DNA from: a virus
IMG/VR virus record: IMGVR_UViG_3300037246_000553
Location: 1 to 37,125 of that record
DNA: 37,125 bases
Strand: one strand, 5' to 3'
The translations under genes and the position numbers were made by a program. Position 1 is the stretch's first letter, and each line of letters begins with the position of its first letter. Below, piece after piece: positions 24,814 to 31,575 of the stretch. Below the pieces are notes generated by a model. It did not search any database, was not told the DNA's origin, and saw nothing but the letters and a program-made list of their open reading frames with translations.

Positions 24814-25322
24814 TGAATCAGGCCGTCGTCGAGCCTTGCCACTCCTCCGGATAATTGAGCGGCCGCCGGCGTCGAGTTTCTTACGTGCCATTGGCCGACT
24901 TCGATCTCGAGGATTGTATTAAGCATTCGTCGGAGCATGGCGAGATATTCCTTCCGGAGACCGGAGAGCTTGTACTGATAATTAACCGATCTTTCATAAG
25001 CGAAGTCGATATAGAAGTACGGGATTTTTAAACTGTCGATTGTCGCTATTTGGGTATTCATAGCCTTGTCTCTCGGATCGATCTTCTCCTTCGGTGCTTC
25101 TTCGTCCCGGATCCGATTGATCAGATCGAAAGCGATCTCGAGCGACCAGATCAGGAGACCTTGTCTCGCATAACGGAAGCCGATCGAGTCCTTCTCGAAG
25201 CCGATAAAAAAGAATATATCAGTCTTCGTCTCAAGATATTCGATCGCCGCCGCTATCTTCTCCTTCGAGGTCAGGGCCTTACCCTTCGATTTCTTCTTCT
25301 CCGGACTCTTCGGTTCGTTCAT
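24810..25322 (-). CDS. Hypothetical protein (170 aa)
   Basis: It begins MNEPKSPEKKKSKGKALTSK, a Lys-rich N terminus, then continues with a mixed alpha/beta sequence (DIFFFIGFEKDSIGFRYARQ) and helices. It overlaps the RHH gene by 44 bases at its start and the nuclease gene at its stop, so translation is coupled. Ribosome binding site GGAAAGGAGAGGAGA. No family recognised; the operon context suggests DNA replication or recombination. Confidence 0.6.
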   Translation of the reverse strand: MNEPKSPEKKKSKGKALTSKEKIAAAIEYLETKTDIFFFIGFEKDSIGFRYARQGLLIWSLEIAFDLINRIRDEEAPKEKIDPRDKAMNTQIATIDSLKIPYFYIDFAYERSVNYQYKLSGLRKEYLAMLRRMLNTILEIEVGQWHVRNSTPAAAQLSGGVARLDDGLIQ

Positions 25323-25650
25323 TCTCCTCTCCTTTCCTTGGAATGATATCTTCGATCTCGAGTAGGTGATCCGGCCAATGAAGTACGACCGGGAGCTTCT
25401 CCTTCAGATCGGGATGGCCAAGGTCTAATTGAGTTCTTCGGCGGAGATATGCTCCTCTCTCCATTACGGGAGAATCTCCGAAGGCGGCGAGGACGATAAA
25501 GATCCCTTGTCTAACGAGATCCGACGGCGAGACTTTCTTCTCTCCCCATCGAAGCTTCCTCGTAAATTCTCGAGCGATGATCTCCTCGAGGAGCTCGTTC
25601 GTCCTCTTCGTAATCCGGACCGTCTTCTTTATAGTTGCTTCATCGTTCAT
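25279..25650 (-). CDS. Ribbon-helix-helix DNA-binding protein (123 aa)
   Basis: ATIKKTVRITKRTNELLEEI is a beta strand plus helix, and VSPSDLVRQGIFIVLAAFG is the second helix of a ribbon-helix-helix fold, as in Arc/CopG proteins. The rest is Glu-rich and probably flexible. The start follows AAAGGAGAAGAGT. It is the first gene after the heptamer array at 25651-25864. RHH proteins often bind arrays of short repeats next to their own gene, so autoregulation at GTCCGAC sites is a reasonable inference. Confidence 0.65.
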   Translation of the reverse strand: MNDEATIKKTVRITKRTNELLEEIIAREFTRKLRWGEKKVSPSDLVRQGIFIVLAAFGDSPVMERGAYLRRRTQLDLGHPDLKEKLPVVLHWPDHLLEIEDIIPRKGEENERTEESGEEEIEG

Positions 25651-25864
25651 ACTCTTCTCCTTTCTTGATTGGCCAGAGCTCGTCCGACGTCGAGCGATCG
25701 ACGGGTGTCCGACGGCTTACCAGGTAACGTGTCGGACATTATAACAGGATCCGGATTAAACGTCCGACGCCAGATCGATCTCGTTATCCGGAGTATTTGT
25801 CCGACGCTCCACTGCAGTGAGACGTCAGACGGGTTGCCGGCAAGGTGTCGGACTTACGATCGTG
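25651..25864 (-). promoter_or_regulatory. Non-coding operator array with promoter
   Basis: Within 214 bases the heptamer GTCCGAC occurs at 25682, 25707, 25762 and 25799. It occurs inverted (GTCGGAC) at 25731 and 25847, with one variant (GTCAGAC) at 25824. Several are spaced 23-25 bases apart. Between pairs lie palindromes: TTACCAGGTAA (25717-25727), CACTGCAGTG (25810-25819) and TTGCCGGCAA (25834-25843). A minus-strand -10 box TATAAT lies at 25743-25738 for the RHH gene, with no good -35. The region has no credible gene. It looks like a multi-site control region, or possibly a second replication or partition site. Confidence 0.65.
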
Positions 25865-26074
25865 TTATTCGTTCTTCTTCAGGGTCTCGTAGGCTTGTAG
25901 TATCTTGATTACGTCTCCGCTTGCCAGAGCGTCGACCGCATTCTTTATATCGATAGAGATCGTCGTCGCTCCGAAGGCTCCCGTCGGAAGACTTCGATAA
26001 ACCTCGAGGAGCTCCCGGTTACGATGGATCTCGAGAGCTATCGCCTCGGCTATGTTCTTCGGTTCTTCACTCAC
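25865..26074 (-). CDS. Small hypothetical protein (69 aa)
   Basis: The protein begins with GTG at 26074, overlapping the preceding TGA, with AAGGAGAAGCGAA upstream. It starts MSEEPKNIAEAIALEIHRNR and is predicted helical, with one mixed segment (TISIDIKNAVDALASGD). The GTG start is supported by spacing. It is the last gene before the operator array. No function recognised. Confidence 0.6.
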   Translation of the reverse strand: MSEEPKNIAEAIALEIHRNRELLEVYRSLPTGAFGATTISIDIKNAVDALASGDVIKILQAYETLKKNE

Positions 26075-26516
26075 TTCGCTTCTCCTTGTAACTTCGGAGC
26101 CTACAAAGCTCCGAGCAGTAGACTTGGTTCCCGACGACGGGAACGAACGGAACTTGACAGCAGGGACACCGGACTGATTCTCGTAGGATAAGAGATCCCG
26201 ATTCCACGTTCCCCAAGCTCTTCGTCTCGACCGGCGAATATGCTCCGGCGATCGGACATCGACCGTCTCTCGAAAGTACCTCGGCCATAAGGGCTCGTCG
26301 GAGGGGCTCTCCTATTTGTTGACGGGGATTCTTAGCGAGGACATTCTCGAGATACTCAATCGTAAAAGGGCCTCTCTTCCTTTTAATGAGTTCGGCGAGA
26401 TCCTTCCCGAGCTTCTCCATTCGCCGGCGACGGGGTCCCGACCTCAATTCGTAAAGAGGAGCTACGAGCTCCTTAAGGGCTTCTAGGGGATCGAACCGTT
26501 TTACGGTCTGAGACAC
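26067..26516 (-). CDS. Zinc-ribbon protein (149 aa)
   Basis: The C-terminal part holds CPCCQVPFVPVVGNQVYCSE with a further Cys (ELCRLR), a C-x2-C...C-x3-C zinc-binding pattern resembling small phage or tRNA-gene-like zinc ribbons. The N-terminal 70 residues are basic and helical (RRRRMEKLGKDLAELIKRKR). GTG start at 26516, preceded by AAGGCGGATAA. It could bind nucleic acid; function unknown. Confidence 0.6.
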   Translation of the reverse strand: MSQTVKRFDPLEALKELVAPLYELRSGPRRRRMEKLGKDLAELIKRKRGPFTIEYLENVLAKNPRQQIGEPLRRALMAEVLSRDGRCPIAGAYSPVETKSLGNVESGSLILRESVRCPCCQVPFVPVVGNQVYCSELCRLRSYKEKRSE

Positions 26517-26570
26517 TTATCCGCCTTTTTAAACCATTCTAGGTACGTCTAGGTGTGCTTCTTAGACGCT

Positions 26571-27056
26571 CTAGGGGGATATCACTATACTAAGTAAATC
26601 CGAGAGATAATCCGGGGCTCTTCCGGGCTCGATCGGGATCCGGATAGCTCCGAATTCGTCGTAAAGATCGAAGATAAGGAAGGGTCGATGATCCCGGATG
26701 ACGGGCTCGGATCTGACAGGAAGAACGAATAAGGCTTCCCTCTTCCTAGCTTCGATAAGGAAGAAGGCGATCGCTCCGAATCGGTCGAAGTCGCAGAGAT
26801 CCCGGTACTGGTGAACCGCTCGAGATCGGAGCTTCCACTTATTCAGGTTCCCGGTCGACTTGGCGTCGAAGGCGAAGAAGCGACCTCCCGGCGGAAGGAT
26901 CCCCATATAGTCCGGGAGAGACTTCTCGGCGACGAACTTGTCCTTCCCTATCCATCGGCCGGCGACCTTTGTCCGGAATACGATCGCTCGGCCGCTCGCT
27001 TTATATCGATTATGTATCCAGTCGAGACCGTCTTCGAACGCTATTCCGAAACTCAT
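26571..27056 (-). CDS. RecU-like Holliday junction resolvase
   Basis: This 161-residue protein has the RecU pattern: AFEDGLDWIHNRYK near the start (E8), LPDYMGILPPGG with D49, then FAFDAKSTG with D64 and K66, and VHQYRDLCDFDRFGAIAFFL. RecU-family enzymes cut four-way junctions made by recombination and replication. It should resolve branched phage DNA before packaging. The ATG overlaps the previous TGA (ATGA). It appears to lack the long N-terminal arm of bacterial RecU. Confidence 0.8.
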   Translation of the reverse strand: MSFGIAFEDGLDWIHNRYKASGRAIVFRTKVAGRWIGKDKFVAEKSLPDYMGILPPGGRFFAFDAKSTGNLNKWKLRSRAVHQYRDLCDFDRFGAIAFFLIEARKREALFVLPVRSEPVIRDHRPFLIFDLYDEFGAIRIPIEPGRAPDYLSDLLSIVISP

Positions 27057-27352
27057 CTTGTCCTCTTAAGCATGTATGTTCTAAACTCGGAGAGAGCGTT
27101 AATAAGAAGAGTAAATATAGAATTCGTTTTCTCATTGGATTTCCTTGTCGACATATGATTCCGTCTCCGGCATAATATAACCCTCTCGCAACTTAGACAT
27201 ACTCTCCATAGCAAACAATCGGCTTGCTCGATAGTCATTACTGTATAGCCTCGGCCGATTAAGTCGATGCCACACTCCAACTTATGGGCGAGCTCCGAAT
27301 GCGGCTTGTGAACAACGTTCCCATAAGGAAGTGCTATGAGATTTTGGCTCAT
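27053..27352 (-). CDS. Small Cys-containing protein (99 aa)
   Basis: It begins MSQNLIALPYGNVVHKPHSE and contains a Cys-rich segment (CLLWRVCLSCERVILCRRRN), possibly a zinc-binding C-x5-C-x2-C...C site, and a basic C terminus. The stop overlaps the RecU-like ATG. GGGAGATATTCT precedes its ATG. Function unknown. Confidence 0.6.
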   Translation of the reverse strand: MSQNLIALPYGNVVHKPHSELAHKLECGIDLIGRGYTVMTIEQADCLLWRVCLSCERVILCRRRNHMSTRKSNEKTNSIFTLLINALSEFRTYMLKRTR

Positions 27353-27368
27353 AGAATATCTCCCTTCT

Positions 27369-27722
27369 TTATCGAATAACGGTGCTCGGCTCCGGCGGAT
27401 CCGGAAGATCTCCGAGCGAAAGGAAGCCCGGATCCTCGAGGATCTCGGGAGTCAATTCGAATATCTTCTTCCCCCATAATCTCCCGAACTCCTTCGGATC
27501 CAGATCGGGATTAACCTTAACGTTCATTCTTATCTCGCCGGCTTCTCTCTTCTTCGAAACGAAGAGCTCGAGAGCCGCTCCACATCCCGGACAGGCCGAG
27601 CGATCGGGCTCGGGATATCGACCGCAATAATCGCACTTGACGAAGAAGGGGGATCCCGGCGAATAACCGGGAGGGGGCTTGTCGGGCTTCCGAGGTTGGA
27701 AGGGAGGAGGATTATATCCCAT
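27369..27722 (-). CDS. Zinc-ribbon protein (117 aa)
   Basis: The ATG at 27722 lies within the end of the upstream gene (ATGGGATATAA), with GAAGAGGATCTCG upstream. An earlier start at 27755 is possible but would deepen the overlap. After a Pro-rich N terminus (GYNPPPFQPRKPDKPPPGYS) comes CDYCGRYPEPDRSACPGCG, a C-x2-C-x10-C-x2-C zinc ribbon. The remainder is acidic. Function unknown. Confidence 0.6.
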   Translation of the reverse strand: MGYNPPPFQPRKPDKPPPGYSPGSPFFVKCDYCGRYPEPDRSACPGCGAALELFVSKKREAGEIRMNVKVNPDLDPKEFGRLWGKKIFELTPEILEDPGFLSLGDLPDPPEPSTVIR

Positions 27723-28077
27723 CGAGATCCTCTTCCGTGATTTCATGACAACCAAGGCATTTCATAAGACCATCGACGCTAACGGTCCCGCACTTCGGAC
27801 AGAAGAAGCCGGTCCGTTCCGGGACCGGGGTCAAGCCTAAAGATAATTGTCTCCCGTCCGACTTCGATTTTACTTGAGTCTCGAACGGGGGATCGACGCC
27901 GAGATTAGCGAGCGACCATTTACGGGCGTCGAATATGCCTTCATGCTCGATCCGGTCTCCGGTCTCGTCGTAGTAGGCTTCCCCGCCTCGCTCTACGATG
28001 TACGTCCCGGTCCGGAGGTCTCGAGCGATGATAACCGGCTTCCCTAAGATCTTAGGTGGAATACGGACTCTTCCCAT
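27712..28077 (-). CDS. Zinc-ribbon protein (121 aa)
   Basis: The N-terminal 70 residues are beta-rich and begin MGRVRIPPKILGKPVIIARD. The C terminus has CPKCGTVSVDGLMKCLGCHE, a C-x2-C-x11-C-x2-C zinc ribbon. The ribosome binding site is AGAAGGAGGAGAGCGA. It is followed by another zinc-ribbon gene, and the two may be distant paralogues, since each has an 18-20-residue ribbon though placed in different halves of the protein. Function unknown. Confidence 0.6.
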   Translation of the reverse strand: MGRVRIPPKILGKPVIIARDLRTGTYIVERGGEAYYDETGDRIEHEGIFDARKWSLANLGVDPPFETQVKSKSDGRQLSLGLTPVPERTGFFCPKCGTVSVDGLMKCLGCHEITEEDLDGI

Positions 28078-28094
28078 TCGCTCTCCTCCTTCTC

Positions 28095-28190
28095 TTAGAT
28101 TCCCGGATAGAACATGATTAAAAGAACGATAAAACCTACGATTACAATCCCGGCAAATAAGCCGATAAGGAATACGCCGACGTTCTTCAT
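28095..28190 (-). CDS. Tiny membrane protein (31 aa)
   Basis: The protein starts MKNVGVFLIGLFAGIVIVGF and is nearly all one hydrophobic span. The ATG at 28190 overlaps the stop of the replication initiator (TAATG), with AAAGGATGGGATTA upstream. An in-frame ATG at 28199 would add three residues. Its function is unknown; tiny membrane proteins in phage early operons often alter host membranes or exclude other phages. Confidence 0.6.
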   Translation of the reverse strand: MKNVGVFLIGLFAGIVIVGFIVLLIMFYPGI

Positions 28191-28873
28191 TAATCCCATC
28201 CTTTCAAATAACGGGCTCGAGCTTCCGGGCCTTCCGGATCCGCTTCTATTAATTCGGCTTCGCCGGGGAGCGGATCCCGGACTTTCAGGCGATGAGCGAG
28301 GAGCCGCTTCGAGTCTCCTCGGAGCTCGGCATAACGCACGTGGGCCGAGATCCAATCGACAACGACGTCCGGATCTTCGACGAGATCCCGGCGGAGAGGA
28401 TTTCCGATCCCGAGTTCCTTAAGGAAGAGCTCCTTCGCTGTTTTAATTCTAGTCTCATTTTTGAGACTGCGAGACTTGCTACTGCTACTAGAATCTTTAA
28501 CTTCTTTATTTATAGAATTCTCTTTAATACCAGTAGTAGTAGGTCTCAAATTTGAGACTACCGAGTATCCGGTCTCATCTGTGAGACTGGTCTCAAATCT
28601 GGGACCGGGTCGATAAACGGGAGAGCCGAAGGATCCGGACGGAGAGCTCTCGATCCATCCCGTTATTCTCAATACCCTTACAGAGCGGAAGTAGGTCGCC
28701 TTCGATAGTCCGAACTTGCGGCAAGCGTCGGACCAATGGAGCGGTGAGGTCTCCGGGGATGAAGGGGCGTTCTCCCACATTAGTTCTAAGAGCTTCCCGA
28801 GAAGGCGGAGCTCTCCGTCGGATAGATTTTTATCGTATAAAGCAGGGACTGGAATATGCGAATACTTACTCAT
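28190..28873 (-). CDS. Replication initiator (lambda O-like organisation)
   Basis: The 227-residue protein has a winged-helix N-terminal domain: LSDGELRLLGKLLELMWE, then SDACRKFGLSKATYFRSVRV and LRITGWIESSP. A Ser/Lys/Asn-rich linker (about residues 95-150) is encoded by the iteron and AT-rich DNA. The C-terminal 75 residues (RDLVEDPDVVVDWISAHVRY) would recruit host replication helicase, as in DnaD/O-type initiators. The chosen ATG at 28873 overlaps the upstream stop (ATGAGTAA); a TTG at 28894 would add seven residues. No phage helicase or polymerase is seen, so the host replisome is probably used. Confidence 0.75.
   Translation of the reverse strand: MSKYSHIPVPALYDKNLSDGELRLLGKLLELMWENAPSSPETSPLHWSDACRKFGLSKATYFRSVRVLRITGWIESSPSGSFGSPVYRPGPRFETSLTDETGYSVVSNLRPTTTGIKENSINKEVKDSSSSSKSRSLKNETRIKTAKELFLKELGIGNPLRRDLVEDPDVVVDWISAHVRYAELRGDSKRLLAHRLKVRDPLPGEAELIEADPEGPEARARYLKGWD
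28452..28605. other. Putative replication origin: iterons and AT-rich segment
   Basis: Four copies of GTCTCA-N4-TGAGAC lie inside the initiator gene: 28452-28467 (TTTT spacer), 28543-28558, 28572-28587 and 28590-28605 (last copy imperfect, GTCTCAAATCTGGGAC). A half-site GAGAC is at 28471. The 28476-28540 interval is markedly AT-rich (CTTTAACTTCTTTATTTATA), a likely unwinding element. Lambda also has four inverted-repeat iterons and an AT-rich region within gene O. Confidence 0.75.
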
Positions 28874-29189
28874 CGAGCTCTTCGAGGAGCTCAATCTCTA
28901 ATTGAACGAGATGGGGATGAGAGAGCCGGAGATCGATCAGGCCGTCGATAAGATCCTTGATCCGGCCGTCGACTTCCTTCGTGTATTCGATCGAATTAAA
29001 GAGACCGTTCTCGCCGTTATCGTTACGACGGGCCGGTCGGAATTCAAAGAGATTGATCTCGAGGCCGAGAGTGGCGGGGAGGGTTTTACATCCGAAGAGA
29101 TCGAAGCCGATAAAAATTCGACCGGTCTCGGATACGATCCATCCGATCTCCCGGTCGCTTGTCTTATACGCAGGGTAGAAAATATTCAC
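28866..29189 (-). CDS. First gene of leftward operon, hypothetical (107 aa)
   Basis: It begins MNIFYPAYKTSDREIGWIVS, a beta-rich start, and ends in acidic helices (LVQLEIELLEELDE). Its stop codon overlaps the initiator ATG, so it is the leader of the replication operon. CTAGGAGAAGGCCGTGA precedes the ATG. I do not recognise a family. A regulator or loader partner for the initiator is possible. Confidence 0.6.
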   Translation of the reverse strand: MNIFYPAYKTSDREIGWIVSETGRIFIGFDLFGCKTLPATLGLEINLFEFRPARRNDNGENGLFNSIEYTKEVDGRIKDLIDGLIDLRLSHPHLVQLEIELLEELDE

Positions 29190-29538
29190 GGCCTTCTCCT
29201 AGATATGGAGCTCCTCTTCATCGAGGATCCCTCAGGATGTCGGTCCGATCTCCTCCGGAGAAAAGCCATTGCCGGACTTTAAGAGGAGGAGGGAACCTCG
29301 AGGGAGAGGAGCTCTCCGGCGTCTCTATTATAAGCGAGGATCGGGAGATCTTCCGATTCAATTTGTCGCCTAAAAGGGTGGATTTACGATATCGTTCCGA
29401 GCTCGTAAATCATCCCATATATGCAGGGGAGAGAGTCTTCGAAGCTTCTATATGTAGGGGGTGTTTTCACTTGCTATGTAGTCCTTAATAGTGTATTCTG
29501 TGTATGTCGGGCCGATCAAATACTAAGGAGAAAAGCAA
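29190..29538. promoter_or_regulatory. Divergent control region between leftward and rightward operons
   Basis: No gene is supported here. For rightward transcription the best promoter is TTGCTA at 29471-29476, 17 bases, then TATTCT at 29494-29499, ahead of the ATG at 29539. A minus-strand TATAAT (29332-29327) could serve leftward genes but has no good -35 at 17 bases. An inverted repeat GGGTGGATTTACGA (29376-29389) and TCGTAAATCATCCC (29403-29416) matches at 12 of 14 positions. Two direct repeats of the form TATATGNAGGGG (from 29419 and 29451) follow. These look like operators. Confidence 0.55.
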
Positions 29539-30081
29539 ATGAAGGATAATAATTACCCCACGAAAGACGATCTACGCAACTCCGATATATCTGCTATCAA
29601 TGCAATGATAAAGCCTTCTGAAGATCCCGCCGACGCCGGAGCTCCTCGAGAGTTTCCTCCGGAGCCGGCTTATAAGACCGGGATTAAGGTCCGGGTCGTC
29701 CGGATCTCCGATGGTCTTCGTAAAGATCTCGTAGGTAAAGAAGGAGAGATCGGAGAGCAGATCGCCAAGCCGTTCTTCGGCTCTCGGGTCTATCGGGTCA
29801 TCTTTACGAACGGCTACTCCTCGATTGTCTTCCACGACGAGCTCGAGCTCATCCCGGTCTTCGAGATCGAGGTTACTCAATTTCTCGGGACCGTAAAGAT
29901 TGAAGTCTCAGGGATCGAAGAAGACGGCTTCGACTATTGTCTTCTCGATGAGTTCGGGAACGGGATCGGCGGTCAGATGCACTATTCGACTTCCGATAAC
30001 GCTATTCATGCCGCTCAGACGGAGGCGAGGAGATATCTCGCTCGGACCTTCTCAGAGAGACGGAAGGAACTCGAAAGCTAA
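29539..30081 (+). CDS. Hypothetical early protein (180 aa)
   Basis: After a 45-residue low-complexity start (DPADAGAPREFPPEPAYKTG), the middle has a beta-barrel-like pattern (VRVVRISDGLRKDLVGKEGE, then YRVIFTNGYSSIVFHDELEL) that resembles a KOW/SH3-like fold. The second half (FEIEVTQFLGTVKIEVSGIE) is again beta then helix. AAGGAGAAAAGCAA precedes the ATG. It is the first rightward gene after the control region. No firm family. Confidence 0.6.
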   Translation: MKDNNYPTKDDLRNSDISAINAMIKPSEDPADAGAPREFPPEPAYKTGIKVRVVRISDGLRKDLVGKEGEIGEQIAKPFFGSRVYRVIFTNGYSSIVFHDELELIPVFEIEVTQFLGTVKIEVSGIEEDGFDYCLLDEFGNGIGGQMHYSTSDNAIHAAQTEARRYLARTFSERRKELES

Positions 30082-30171
30082 TTGCCGGACTTTCACCTTC
30101 CGGGCTTGAGCTCTACTGTGAAGGCTCGAGCTCGGAGCGAGGTATGCCGGCCTCTACAAGGAGAAAAGCTA

Positions 30172-30366
30172 ATGACACATTACGGACTAGATTCGGATCT
30201 AAGGATCTCCTATCTATTGAAGGACTTAAAGACTGGAGAGATTCTAGACATGCGGTTAATGTCTCCATCGGAGGCGGAGGAAACCAATCGCCAAGCCGTC
30301 GAATATAACGACGATAATCCGAACGCCGATAACATTCGTTGGATAAAAGATCCGGCCGGACCTTAA
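30172..30366 (+). CDS. Hypothetical protein (64 aa)
   Basis: It begins MTHYGLDSDLRISYLLKDLK, an acidic alpha/beta sequence. The ribosome binding site AAGGAGAAAAGCTA is nearly identical to those of the genes at 29539 and 30378, suggesting high, matched expression. The 90 bases before it (30082-30171) show nothing coding. No family recognised. Confidence 0.6.
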   Translation: MTHYGLDSDLRISYLLKDLKTGEILDMRLMSPSEAEETNRQAVEYNDDNPNADNIRWIKDPAGP

Positions 30367-30377
30367 GGAGAAAAGCT

Positions 30378-30596
30378 ATGAGCCATCCGAGATATTACGA
30401 CGACGGACGACTTGCGACGACGATTTTTGGATCGAAGATCCTATACGACGCCGAGGGCCGTCCACATCTTGTCGGAGGGGAAGCTCGAGCTCTCCTCGAA
30501 TCGATAGCCTTCCAGATCGGGAAAGATGAAGGTCTCTCCCGAGCCGAGGCTCTCCGGGAAGCGAAGCGACGCTCCGACGAAGGAAAATTCGAATGA
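30378..30596 (+). CDS. Hypothetical protein (72 aa)
   Basis: It begins MSHPRYYDDGRLATTIFGSK and ends with a charged helix (SRAEALREAKRRSDEG). The ATG at 30378 has the same AAGGAGAAAAGCT leader as neighbouring genes. Its TGA overlaps the next ATG. No family recognised. Confidence 0.6.
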   Translation: MSHPRYYDDGRLATTIFGSKILYDAEGRPHLVGGEARALLESIAFQIGKDEGLSRAEALREAKRRSDEGKFE

Positions 30597-30697
30597 AGAA
30601 AAAATATCCAGCTCGTAGGGAATATGTCTTCCTCTATGTTTTCGTTCCTATAACGATAGGGATAATTGCCAGTATCTTATATGAGCTTTTAAGATGA
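30593..30697 (+). CDS. Tiny membrane protein (34 aa)
   Basis: It begins MKKKYPARREYVFLYVFVPI, a positive N terminus followed by one hydrophobic span (FLYVFVPITIGIIASILYEL). Both ends overlap neighbours (ATGA at each side), so it is translated by coupling. The positive-inside rule predicts a cytoplasmic N terminus. Function unknown. Confidence 0.6.
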   Translation: MKKKYPARREYVFLYVFVPITIGIIASILYELLR

Positions 30698-31068
30698 GCA
30701 AGCTAATCTATCCTGTCTTCGGCCATCTAAAGAAGAAGGCCGGGACGACTCTTATTCACGCTACAAGCGACGAGGTCCGGACCTTATGTGGTCGGAATTG
30801 CGAAGAGTATTACGGAGACGACGAGCTCGGGATCTCCGATATCGAATGTAAGAATTGTCGGAAGCTTCTCCCTCGAGGATCCTTCGTCGAGACCGAGAAG
30901 GATTGTCCTAAGTGCGGGAAGCCGACGCTCGAGATCTCGAGATATAAAAAGTGGGGGAAGCCGCCGGTCCCGGCTCGTTCCTTCATTCATAAGAAGGAGC
31001 TCCGGCAGGGTCCCATCCCGCATTATCTGATAACCGAATCTTGTCTCGTTAAAGGAGAGTTCGAATGA
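30694..31068 (+). CDS. Protein with two zinc-binding knuckle pairs (124 aa)
   Basis: IECKNCRKLLPRGSF and KDCPKCGKPTLEISRY give two C-x2-C knuckles that could share one zinc, and LCGRNC adds two more Cys. It starts MSKLIYPVFGHLKKKAGTTL. Similar proteins with a TLCGR-type motif occur in actinophages and other phages with unknown role. Coupled to both neighbours by ATGA overlaps. Confidence 0.6.
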   Translation: MSKLIYPVFGHLKKKAGTTLIHATSDEVRTLCGRNCEEYYGDDELGISDIECKNCRKLLPRGSFVETEKDCPKCGKPTLEISRYKKWGKPPVPARSFIHKKELRQGPIPHYLITESCLVKGEFE

Positions 31069-31550
31069 AAAAAATACTTGCTCTAGGTCTCTTGATCGTG
31101 TTCTTCATGCTACCTTCTCCCGCTCCCGTTCTATGTGCCACTTGTTGCCAAGGAGTAACATGGATCCGAGGCGGAGATTGTAATAATTATTGGCATAAAT
31201 TCTCCGCTCCATCCTATTGTCGAGTCGCAAAGTCGATCGGTGACGGGACATGGCCTTGGGGGGATAAGACTCGAGTTGAATTACCGAAGGTGACTATCTA
31301 TTTTGATCCTAGTGGCTTCTGTCAGAGTTGGGGAACGGGCAATCACACGGTCATCAAGCCAAGTAATTGCGGCACTAATTCCGGGTCGTCGTCTCCAAGG
31401 TCCGGAAGCTCTTCGAAACCTAAGAGCCCGATGGATACATATATATGGACAGAATCCCAACTGATGGGGATCGATATTTTGATCCGCATAATTAACGATC
31501 CGACGATCCCGGATAACATCGGTGAAATTTGGGCCGCTCAATACCCATAG
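31065..31550 (+). CDS. Secreted Cys-rich protein (161 aa)
   Basis: A clear signal peptide, MKKILALGLLIVFFMLPSPA, is followed by PVLCA and a mature part with many Cys (TCCQGV, GGDCNNYW, YCRVA, GFCQSW, NCGTN), so it is probably disulphide-bonded outside the cell. A Ser/Pro-rich linker (residues about 107-122) leads to a short helical C terminus. The base style is more AT-rich than its left neighbours. It may modify the host surface, for example to exclude other phages. It is not a clear lipoprotein, since the region before C24 does not match a lipobox well. Confidence 0.6.
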   Translation: MKKILALGLLIVFFMLPSPAPVLCATCCQGVTWIRGGDCNNYWHKFSAPSYCRVAKSIGDGTWPWGDKTRVELPKVTIYFDPSGFCQSWGTGNHTVIKPSNCGTNSGSSSPRSGSSSKPKSPMDTYIWTESQLMGIDILIRIINDPTIPDNIGEIWAAQYP

Positions 31551-31575
31551 AAGGAGAGTTCGGAGGAGGGGAAAC

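Noticed and set aside
24814-24891. Longer start of the MmcB-like nuclease (MARKKLDAGG...)
   Set aside because: It would overlap the upstream gene by 82 bases and has a poor ribosome binding site. The start at 24813 forms an ATGA junction as elsewhere in this operon. Not fully excluded.
25651-25864. CRISPR-like array
   Set aside because: Seven-base motifs at uneven spacing and in both orientations do not fit repeat-spacer structure.
28874-28894. TTG start for the replication initiator
   Set aside because: The ATG at 28873 forms an ATGAGTAA junction with the previous gene, a typical coupled start; the TTG only adds seven Ser-rich residues.
29327-29332. Minus-strand TATAAT as a firm promoter for the leftward operon
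   Set aside because: No acceptable -35 at 16-18 bases; a TTGAAT lies 23 bases away. Left as a possibility in the control-region entry only.
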